64,000 bases of DNA from positions 1 through 64,000 of the forward strand of contig NZ_JAESVD010000004.1 in NCBI RefSeq assembly GCF_016765635.1, given 5' to 3'. This DNA comes from Shewanella schlegeliana. Lineage in GTDB: Bacteria > Pseudomonadota > Gammaproteobacteria > Enterobacterales > Shewanellaceae. The notes under the pieces were generated by a model that was given only the letters and a program-made list of their open reading frames with translations, was not told the DNA's origin and did not search any database. Numbering within the stretch: position 1 is the first letter of the stretch; every line of letters starts with the position of its first letter. Positions 57,333-64,000 of the stretch are shown here, piece by piece. The translations under genes and the position numbers were made by a program.

Positions 57333-58258
57333 TTATTCCACTCCGAATGGAAGCGTATAAATTTGTCATTTTCATTACTCTATTACCCACTTTTTTCTAC
57401 TAACTTGTTATTTGGTACTAACAACTATAAGTAGATATTTAAGGCAATAAAATTTGATAATAATCATAAGCAGTATCAAATTTACTGATATGTGGGTGAG
57501 AATTTGAGAGTTTGGACAAAGCCCAAAGAAATACCTTAACCATATGTTTATTAAGAAATTAAAAGGATTTAAGCCTGTTTTAATGGATTATTCAAAGGTG
57601 AAAATGTGCTAGCTGAATATGAAGGAATGCTGGGATTTTTGGCTTTACAATGGCAGGTTTCCTTCCGATATCAGTATTTTTGAAGCCTGAACCCAACCGA
57701 ACAAAAAAATGGTAAAACCAAGCCAGATATCTATCTCATCAAGTGGCCCAAGCCAAATAACGAGATCAACTGCACAAAATAAATAATCAACGATCAATTC
57801 TCGATCACACTACAATAAGATGTGCGTCAAAGCGCAAGTAATGAACAGTTTGCGCAACACGTTTCACTAATATGCAAGAACTGTGATCAAGAATTAACGC
57901 AATATATATGCCGCGTCCTTATTTGTTTAGCGATCCCTGTATAAGTTGTTAACTGGATCTCAAATAGCTTAATCACCTCATTCAAGAATATTGATACTTA
58001 ATGAAGACGACACTGCTATGTGTTAATATTTGAGAGGTAAATTGGTCTTACCAATTGGATAAAATTAAAATTGTAAAGGAAGACAACTGTATAGTAGCCA
58101 AAACTAGGATTCCTGTTTTGTCAAATCGTGCAGCTAAGTTAACTCAGTAAATAGTGCAGCTACGTGAGCTCCTAATACTCAAGTTAATACTCAAGGACCA
58201 CTAAAAGTTGTCATCGAATTAGATGAATCACTATGTTCTTCTCGGAGAATGAGAAACT
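57333..58258. promoter_or_regulatory. Long divergent region between the FNT-CBS and DUF3360 genes
   Basis: About 925 bp with no credible gene. The downstream end contains the PdhR-type module at 58024-58056. A half-site TGTGATCAAG lies at about 57882-57891, but no complete FNR or CRP site was found. Long untranslated leaders for either gene are possible. Confidence 0.6.
58024..58056 (+). promoter_or_regulatory. PdhR-type operator and promoter, copy 1 (DUF3360 gene)
   Basis: The extended -10 TGT-TAATAT (hexamer 58024-58029) is followed by 6 bp and the palindrome AATTGGT-CTT-ACCAATT (58040-58056), preceded by GGTA. The palindrome equals the PdhR consensus AATTGGTnnnACCAATT. It would lie just downstream of the start of transcription, a classic repressor position. 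Confidence 0.8.
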
Positions 58259-59791
58259 ATGTCAGAAACAGTGAAAAACGAACAAATGGAAGACTCGACA
58301 AAATCTTATCGAGAGCTTCACCGTCCAGCGTCTGAGTTTGAAACTCGTGAAGAGTACTTAGACAATGAACTAAAAATCATGAAGCCTAGACGTTGGGGCC
58401 TAAACCTTCCCGGTCGTGATTTCCGTTTTGAATGGGAAGATTTCGTCCCAGCTATCGCAGGTACAATCGGTATTACCGTAATGTACTCAGCCGTTATGGC
58501 TGCATGGGCTGCAGGTCTAAGCGAAAGATGGGAGCATGTTAACCTAGGCGCGGAATTTGCGACTCAGGTTGTTCGTGTTGAAATGCTGATTCCAGCACTA
58601 CTATTCTGTATCCTCAGCTCAGGCTTTTTTAACCCAAAAGCTAACTTAGCTGGTAACCATGGTCCGATGATCCCACTTATCGGTGCGATTGCCTTAGCAG
58701 GTGCACATCCATTAGCGCTTGCGATCTTATTGGGTGTGTTTGGTCTCATATTAAGCTATGTGAAAGGTGGTTCTCGCTTAGTCAACCTGACCAGCAGCGG
58801 GGTTGCAGGCGGCCTATTAGTCTTCCTTGGCTTTATGGGTGCTGAAGGTCAAATTAGCTCTCTATTTGATTGGGCTGGTAACTTGCAGTCTAAACACAAC
58901 CTTGATTACAGCTTAGGTTATGTCGCCTTCTTTATCTTGCTTGCCAATGTGGTCTTATATGCCATTTTAGCAAAGATTGGTAAGCGTTGGTTAGCCATTC
59001 CACTATGCTCTATTGCAGCAGTAGCGATGGCATTCGGCTTAGGTGCTGGCCTAGATCTACAATTTGTAACAGAGCCTGGCATTCCAAACCTAAACCCAGT
59101 GTACTGGTGGGGATCTACGGAACATGGTTGGCAGTTAGGCTTACCTAACCTAGAGCACTTCATTGCTTCTCTACCTTTTGCGATCTTGGCAGTTGCTATG
59201 TGGTCTCCAGACTTCTTAGGCCACCGTATTTTCCAAGAGCTTAACTACCCTAAAGGCGCAGAAAAGGTATTAATGGACGTTGATGACACTATGACGACCT
59301 GTTCACTACGTCAAATCGTCGGTACAGCTGTGGGTGGTGGTAACATTACTTCATCTTGGGGAACTTATATGATCCCTGCTGCAACGGCGAAACGTCCAAT
59401 CCCAGCTGGTGCAATCTTACTGGGTACCCTGTGTATCATCGTCGCTATTATTGGCTATCCAATGGATATCGCAGTATGGCAGCCAGTAATGTCTATCGCA
59501 CTACTTGTTGGCGTATTCTTGCCTCTATTAGAAGCGGGAATGCAGATGGTGAAGGACACTAAGAGCAGTCAGTCTGCCGGTATCTGTATTTTTGCTGCTT
59601 TTGTTGCCAACCCAGTTCTGGCTTGGGCATTAACTATGTTCCTAGACAATAACGGACTGATCGGTGACGAAGAGCGTGCTAAAACACTATCTGTGGTTGA
59701 CCGTATCGTTATTCCTGGTCTTGCCTTTGTGATCTGTTTAGCTGCTATGCTTGCAGTGGGTATGATCCCAGGTATCCCAGCTCTTTTATAA
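58259..59791 (+). CDS. DUF3360-family membrane carrier
   Basis: A 510-aa inner-membrane protein with about 12 hydrophobic segments after a hydrophilic N-terminal region of about 65 residues (many Glu, Lys and Arg). The sequence FRFEWEDFVPAIAGTIGITVMYSAVMAAWAAGLS and the middle ANLAGNHGPMIPLIG match DUF3360 proteins, which resemble SLC26/SLC23-type carriers and have no assigned substrate. A PdhR-type operator in the promoter, the same as upstream of pflB 2 kb downstream, suggests transport of pyruvate, lactate or another pyruvate-derived acid. A hairpin terminator follows it. Confidence 0.82.
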   Translation: MSETVKNEQMEDSTKSYRELHRPASEFETREEYLDNELKIMKPRRWGLNLPGRDFRFEWEDFVPAIAGTIGITVMYSAVMAAWAAGLSERWEHVNLGAEFATQVVRVEMLIPALLFCILSSGFFNPKANLAGNHGPMIPLIGAIALAGAHPLALAILLGVFGLILSYVKGGSRLVNLTSSGVAGGLLVFLGFMGAEGQISSLFDWAGNLQSKHNLDYSLGYVAFFILLANVVLYAILAKIGKRWLAIPLCSIAAVAMAFGLGAGLDLQFVTEPGIPNLNPVYWWGSTEHGWQLGLPNLEHFIASLPFAILAVAMWSPDFLGHRIFQELNYPKGAEKVLMDVDDTMTTCSLRQIVGTAVGGGNITSSWGTYMIPAATAKRPIPAGAILLGTLCIIVAIIGYPMDIAVWQPVMSIALLVGVFLPLLEAGMQMVKDTKSSQSAGICIFAAFVANPVLAWALTMFLDNNGLIGDEERAKTLSVVDRIVIPGLAFVICLAAMLAVGMIPGIPALL

Positions 59792-59798
59792 GAGAAAT

Positions 59799-59826
59799 AG
59801 CGAGAAGAATGACTCTTCTCGCTTTC
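59799..59826 (+). terminator. Hairpin terminator after the DUF3360 gene
   Basis: AGCGAGAAGA-atgac-TCTTCTCGCT, a 10-bp stem followed by TTCTAAC. The T-run is poor, so some readthrough to pflB is possible. Confidence 0.65.
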
Positions 59827-60099
59827 TAACACTAACATCATTTTTACCTATGATAGGTAAACTGCATCATAGAAAGCACGTTGCCATAAAACAGCCAACA
59901 CCCCATCATGGCGTGATTGTTGGTAAGTTTGGTCAAATGTTTAAATGTTGCAATTTTATTTAGCTATCGCTGTGCCAAAATCTGATTTTAGTGTTGGGGC
60001 CAAACATTGTTTTGGTTAAAAACTGATGCATGGACAACAGTTTTTAAAATTAGCAGGCCAAACTAGGCGTATTAAGATGCAGCTTATCTCGGCTTATGT

Positions 60100-60137
60100 T
60101 AATATACACACGGTAAATTGGTCTTACCAATTTACCG
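60100..60137 (+). promoter_or_regulatory. PdhR-type operator and promoter, copy 2 (pflB)
   Basis: The extended -10 TGT-TAATAT (hexamer 60100-60105) is followed by 6 bp and the palindrome CGGTAAATTGGT-CTT-ACCAATTTACCG (60111-60137), with 12-bp perfect arms. The core AATTGGTCTTACCAATT (60116-60132) is identical to copy 1, as are the spacing and the -10. The leader to pflB is about 230 bp. Confidence 0.85.
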
Positions 60138-60345
60138 ATAACCGATATTCATCGTAAACGGATCATTTTTCATATCGGTATCAAATGGACAGAACATTCC
60201 GGGGCATAAAACTCGGAACCAGTTTCCTCAGCAAATTTATTTTGAGGGGACTTTTTAAGACTTAACTATTGGTGTATCGCACGCCTCGTTTTTGAGCCTA
60301 TATCGATACCCAATAACCTTATCTCAAACAGAAGGTAATAGTACG

Positions 60346-62628
60346 ATGACCGAAAAAACTGAACAGTTTGCAGCCGCGTGGGAAGGTTTCACCGCTGGCG
60401 ATTGGAAAACTGAAGTCAATGTGCGTGACTTTATTCAAAAAAACTACACTCCTTATGAAGGCGACGAGTCTTTCCTAGCTGGTGCTACTGAAGCAACAAC
60501 CGAACTTTGGGACAAAGTTATGGTTGGTATTAAGCAAGAGAACAGCACTCACGCACCAGTTGATTTTGATACCAAACGTGTATCAACTATCACTTCTCAC
60601 GAAGCCGGTTACATCACTAAAGATCTAGAAACTATCGTTGGTCTACAAACAGAAGCACCGCTTAAGCGCGCTATGTTGCCAAACGGTGGTATTCGTATGG
60701 TTGAAGGTTCTTGCGCTGCATACGGCCGTGAACTAGACGCTGAGGTTAAGTACGTATACTCAGAGCTACGTAAGACGCACAACCAAGGTGTGTTCGATAT
60801 CTACACTCCAGAAATCATGCGTTGTCGTAAGTCTGGCGTATTGACTGGTTTACCAGATGCCTACGGCCGTGGTCGTATCATTGGTGACTACCGTCGTGTT
60901 GCGCTATACGGTATCGACTACCTAATGCAAGACAAGTTTGCTCAATTTACTTCTCTTCAGTCTGATTTCGAAACTGGCGAAAACTTGTCTTACACTATGC
61001 AACTTCGTGAAGAAATTGCAGAGCAGCACAAAGCACTTGGTCAAATGAAGAAGATGGCAGCAAGCTACGGCTTCGACATCTCTCTACCTGCGACTAACGC
61101 TCAAGAAGCTATCCAGTGGACTTACTTCGGCTACCTAGCTGCTGTTAAGAGCCAAAATGGTGCGGCTATGTCTTTAGGTCGTACTTCTAGCTTCCTAGAT
61201 ATCTTCATTGAACGCGACATCAAGAATGGCGTGATCACTGAACAACAAGCTCAAGAAATGGTTGACCATTTCGTAATGAAGCTACGTATGGTTCGTTTCC
61301 TACGTACTCCAGAATACGATGAGCTATTCTCTGGCGACCCAATCTGGGCTACTGAGTCTATCGCTGGTATGGGTCTTGACGGTCGTACGCTTGTTACTAA
61401 GTCTAGCTTCCGTTTCCTACACACATTGTACAACATGGGTCCTAGCCCAGAGCCAAACATCACGGTTCTATGGTCTGAGCAGCTACCGCTAAACTTCAAG
61501 AAGTACGCGGCTAAAGTATCTATCGATACTAGCTCTATCCAGTACGAAAACGATGACCTAATGCGTCCAGACTTCGAGTCTGATGATTACGCTATCGCTT
61601 GTTGTGTAAGCCCAATGGTTGTTGGTAAGCACATGCAGTTCTTCGGCGCGCGTGCAAACCTTGCCAAGACAATGCTTTACGCTATCAACGGTGGTGTTGA
61701 CGAAAAACTTAACGCTCAAATCGGTCCTAAGTCTGCTCCAATCACAGACGAAGTTCTGAACTACGATGACGTTATGGGTCGTTTAGACACTATGATGGAC
61801 TGGCTTGCTACACAGTATGTGTCTGCACTAAACGCTATCCACTTCATGCACGACAAGTACTCTTATGAATCAGCTCTAATGGCGCTTCATGACAGAGACG
61901 TACGTCGTACTATGGCGTGTGGTATCGCAGGTCTTTCTATCACTGCTGACTCACTAGCTGCGATTAAGTACGCAACAGTTAAGCCAATCCGTGATGAAAA
62001 CGGCATTGCTGTAGACTTCGACATCGAAGGCGACTATCCAAAGTTCGGTAACAACGACCCACGTGTTGACGATATCGCAACTGAATTGGTTGAGCGCTTC
62101 ATGGCGAAGATCCGCAAGATGAAGATGTACCGTGATGCGATCCCAACTCAGTCTATTCTTACTATTACTTCTAACGTTGTTTACGGTAAGAAGACAGGTA
62201 ACACACCTGACGGTCGTCGCGCAGGCGCTCCATTCGCTCCAGGTGCTAACCCAATGCACGGTCGTGATGAGAAAGGCGCAATTGCTTCTTTAACATCAGT
62301 AGCTAAACTACCATTTGCTCACGCACAAGACGGTATCTCTTACACCTTCTCTATCGTACCTAACGCACTAGGTAAAGATGATGATGCACGTAAGGCTAAC
62401 CTAGCAGCACTTATGGATGGTTACTTCGCTCACAACGATAACCGTGAAGGTGGTCAACACTTAAACGTTAACGTTATGAACCGCGAAATGCTTGAAGATG
62501 CAGTGGTTAACCCAGATAAGTACCCACAGCTAACTATCCGTGTTTCTGGTTACGCAGTACGCTTTAACTCGCTAACACCAGAGCAGCAGCAAGACGTTAT
62601 CACACGTACCTTCACTAAAGGTCTGTAA
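60346..62628 (+). CDS. pflB: Pyruvate formate-lyase
   Basis: A glycyl-radical enzyme of 760 aa, the length of E. coli PflB. It converts pyruvate and CoA to acetyl-CoA and formate without oxygen. The catalytic pair is Cys419-Cys420 (IACCVSPM) and the radical glycine is Gly735 (RVSGYAVRF). The start chosen (MTEKTEQF) has GAAGG as ribosome binding site; the frame continues 18 codons upstream without such support. Coding is strongly biased to frequent codons, as in highly expressed genes. It lies 64 bp upstream of pflA and is controlled by the PdhR-type module. Confidence 0.97.
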   Translation: MTEKTEQFAAAWEGFTAGDWKTEVNVRDFIQKNYTPYEGDESFLAGATEATTELWDKVMVGIKQENSTHAPVDFDTKRVSTITSHEAGYITKDLETIVGLQTEAPLKRAMLPNGGIRMVEGSCAAYGRELDAEVKYVYSELRKTHNQGVFDIYTPEIMRCRKSGVLTGLPDAYGRGRIIGDYRRVALYGIDYLMQDKFAQFTSLQSDFETGENLSYTMQLREEIAEQHKALGQMKKMAASYGFDISLPATNAQEAIQWTYFGYLAAVKSQNGAAMSLGRTSSFLDIFIERDIKNGVITEQQAQEMVDHFVMKLRMVRFLRTPEYDELFSGDPIWATESIAGMGLDGRTLVTKSSFRFLHTLYNMGPSPEPNITVLWSEQLPLNFKKYAAKVSIDTSSIQYENDDLMRPDFESDDYAIACCVSPMVVGKHMQFFGARANLAKTMLYAINGGVDEKLNAQIGPKSAPITDEVLNYDDVMGRLDTMMDWLATQYVSALNAIHFMHDKYSYESALMALHDRDVRRTMACGIAGLSITADSLAAIKYATVKPIRDENGIAVDFDIEGDYPKFGNNDPRVDDIATELVERFMAKIRKMKMYRDAIPTQSILTITSNVVYGKKTGNTPDGRRAGAPFAPGANPMHGRDEKGAIASLTSVAKLPFAHAQDGISYTFSIVPNALGKDDDARKANLAALMDGYFAHNDNREGGQHLNVNVMNREMLEDAVVNPDKYPQLTIRVSGYAVRFNSLTPEQQQDVITRTFTKGL

Positions 62629-62692
62629 GTTTAATCAAGTGTCGATTCGGCTGATGTAACGCTAAGCGTTCATCAGCCTCACAGGAGTAAAA

Positions 62693-63433
62693 ATGGCAGT
62701 TATCGGTCGTATTCATTCAATTGAATCCTTCGGAACAGTAGATGGGCCCGGCATCCGGTTTATAACCTTTATGCAAGGCTGCTTAATGCGCTGTCTCTAC
62801 TGTCATAACCGCGACACTTGGGACTTACACGGTGGTAAAGAAATGAAAGTCGATGACCTGATGAGTCAAATCATCGGTTATCGACCTTTTCTTGAAGCCA
62901 GTGGCGGTGGTGTAACCGCGAGCGGCGGAGAGGCTATTATACAAGCTGAATTCGTTGCCGAACTTTTTAAAGCCTGTAAGAAAGAAGGTATTCATACCTG
63001 TCTTGATACCAATGGCTTTGTTAGAAAGCACACACCGATTATCGATGAATTACTCGATAACACAGATTTAGTGTTACTGGATATCAAACAGATTGATGAT
63101 GCAAAGCATATCGTTCTTACCAATGTCAGTAACCAGCGCACGCTGCAGTTTGCAGAGCACCTGCATAAGCGTGGACAAAAAACATGGATTCGATATGTGG
63201 TTGTTGGCGGATATACCGACGATATCCCATCAGCACAAGCGCTAGCCGAATTTATAAAACCTATGACTAACGTGGAAAAGGTCGAGTTACTCCCCTACCA
63301 CGAGCTAGGTAAGCACAAATGGGAAGCGATGGGCGTGGATTATGAGTTAAATAATATCTCACCACCCAGCACTGAAACCATGGAACAAATTAAGAAAGTC
63401 TTTACTGACATGGGAATTAACGCGGTTTATTAA
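62693..63433 (+). CDS. pflA: Pyruvate formate-lyase activating enzyme
   Basis: A radical SAM enzyme of 246 aa that installs the glycyl radical in PflB. The iron-sulfur motif CxxxCxxC is Cys30, Cys34 and Cys37 ([17 protein letters not shown]). The SAM-binding GGE and the other blocks follow ([12 protein letters not shown] near 80). Length and order match E. coli PflA. It is 64 bp downstream of pflB with a GGAG ribosome binding site. No promoter is apparent in the gap, so one operon is likely. Confidence 0.96.
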   Translation: MAVIGRIHSIESFGTVDGPGIRFITFMQGCLMRCLYCHNRDTWDLHGGKEMKVDDLMSQIIGYRPFLEASGGGVTASGGEAIIQAEFVAELFKACKKEGIHTCLDTNGFVRKHTPIIDELLDNTDLVLLDIKQIDDAKHIVLTNVSNQRTLQFAEHLHKRGQKTWIRYVVVGGYTDDIPSAQALAEFIKPMTNVEKVELLPYHELGKHKWEAMGVDYELNNISPPSTETMEQIKKVFTDMGINAVY

Positions 63434-63459
63434 CCGCGTTGTAATGCTTATAGCCTAAG

Positions 63460-63912
63460 CTAAAGTTCTTCCCAGTAACTGGCATCTAATCGTTCGAAGG
63501 CCGCTTTTAATATCAGTGCCATATCGAAATAACACGCTTTAGCGCCAAGGGGCCGACAATTAACGCCCAATTGCATTAATTTAGTCGATAACTGGTTACC
63601 CCAGTCAAGTAATGAGAGTGGTAAAGGATGGCGAGAACGCCAACCAAGCCAGAGTAAGCCTTGAATAGGCAAGCTGATAAAGAACAAAGCGATGGTTATC
63701 GCCTGGGGCAGATAGCTCCAGCCATGCAGATACAACTGACTCGACGCAGCCAAAATCGCCAGTAGTGGCATTAACGGCAATGCAAGTTTAGTGGCTCGCA
63801 TAACGCGGTACTCAGGAAAGTAATAACTGAGTTGTCGAACCATAGGCCAGGTCTTCATATAACGTCGACCCTCGCCCAATGTTTTGAGAACTTGAATGCT
63901 CAACGATGGCAC
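63460..63912 (-). CDS. yfbV: UPF0208 membrane protein YfbV
   Basis: A 150-aa DUF412 inner-membrane protein with two membrane helices (about 43-63 and 69-90). GEGRRYMKTWPMVRQLSYYFPEYRVMRATKLALPLMPLLA and the following LPIQGLLWLGWRSRHPLPLSLLDWG match E. coli YfbV closely. That protein has been linked to keeping the Ter macrodomain insulated. It is normally divergent from ackA-pta, so an acetate kinase gene is expected beyond the right edge of the window. It is convergent with pflA, only 26 bp apart. Confidence 0.92.
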   Translation of the reverse strand: MPSLSIQVLKTLGEGRRYMKTWPMVRQLSYYFPEYRVMRATKLALPLMPLLAILAASSQLYLHGWSYLPQAITIALFFISLPIQGLLWLGWRSRHPLPLSLLDWGNQLSTKLMQLGVNCRPLGAKACYFDMALILKAAFERLDASYWEEL

Positions 63913-64000
63913 CTATAAATAAAATTAACAGCCTAACTTTAGCATAAACACTCAGTCTGCCCCAAGGGCTAGCACTGAGTATGACACGATTTTGCTCTTT
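63913..64000. other. Intergenic sequence at the right edge
   Basis: No complete gene; presumably the divergent promoter region of yfbV and the next gene. Too short for a firm statement. Confidence 0.4.

Noticed and set aside
57333..60345. FNR (EtrA) sites expected near anaerobic genes
   Set aside because: Looked for TTGAT-N4-ATCAA in both long intergenic regions; only half-sites such as TGTGATCAAG were found, too weak to call.

Overview
The window comes from a gammaproteobacterium and most likely a Shewanella species. This is inferred from gene content and order: an rrn operon behind gmhB, cysZ / smc / zipA / ligA, an SMC rather than a MukB condensin, an H-NOX / sensor-kinase pair, a DUF4212 + sodium:solute symporter pair beside a CBS-DUF294 protein, and a pflB-pflA-yfbV block. 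Nothing looks like a prophage, insertion sequence, integron or CRISPR array. The window is chromosomal core sequence with several metabolic islands.

Layout. 1-985: the 5' end of a 16S rRNA gene on the minus strand, with its leader (boxB/boxA) and two promoters. 986-7905: gmhB, aminopeptidase P, an APC permease, a small orphan and a pair of adjacent FAD enzymes. 8143-15072: a hydroxyproline catabolic island. One arm (minus) carries trans-3-hydroxyproline dehydratase and a D-amino-acid dehydrogenase. The divergent arm (plus) carries a DapA-family deaminase, 4-hydroxyproline epimerase and alpha-ketoglutarate semialdehyde dehydrogenase, followed by a GntR regulator. A perfect GntR-type palindrome lies between the arms. 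15173-22147: a FabH-type synthase, an LRAT/NC-domain protein, the H-NOX and hybrid kinase operon, a DEDDh exonuclease and a cNMP-CBS-DUF294 protein. 22310-26727: a lipoprotein amidohydrolase, a small exported charged protein, and the symporter with its DUF4212 partner. 27237-32972: a membrane orphan, a PP2C phosphatase, a DsbA-like oxidoreductase, an NAD-binding epimerase-like protein, an HD-GYP phosphodiesterase, a candidate small RNA on the plus strand (about 32219-32418) and a DUF2919 membrane protein. 33061-44841: ligA, zipA, smc, cysZ, a dual-receiver diguanylate cyclase, an RDD protein and cysK. 44909-55799: a TetR / methyltransferase divergent pair, a TDT-family transporter, a TonB-dependent receptor with an unusual T-depleted leader and a perfect CRP site, a YfcC-type carrier, panF-yhdT and a LysR regulator. 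55851-63912: a fermentation block with a formate channel fused to CBS domains, a DUF3360 carrier, pflB, pflA and yfbV.

How the genes work together. The most informative regulatory signal is a matched promoter-operator module in front of both the DUF3360 carrier gene and pflB. It carries the PdhR-type palindrome AATTGGT-CTT-ACCAATT, with the same spacing to an identical -10 hexamer. This links an uncharacterised carrier to pyruvate cleavage by pyruvate formate-lyase and, through the neighbouring FNT-CBS protein, to formate export. The hydroxyproline island encodes every enzymatic step from trans-4-hydroxy-L-proline to alpha-ketoglutarate, plus a side entry for trans-3-hydroxy-L-proline. The two proline-racemase-family paralogues can be told apart by their catalytic residues (Cys/Cys versus Cys/Thr).
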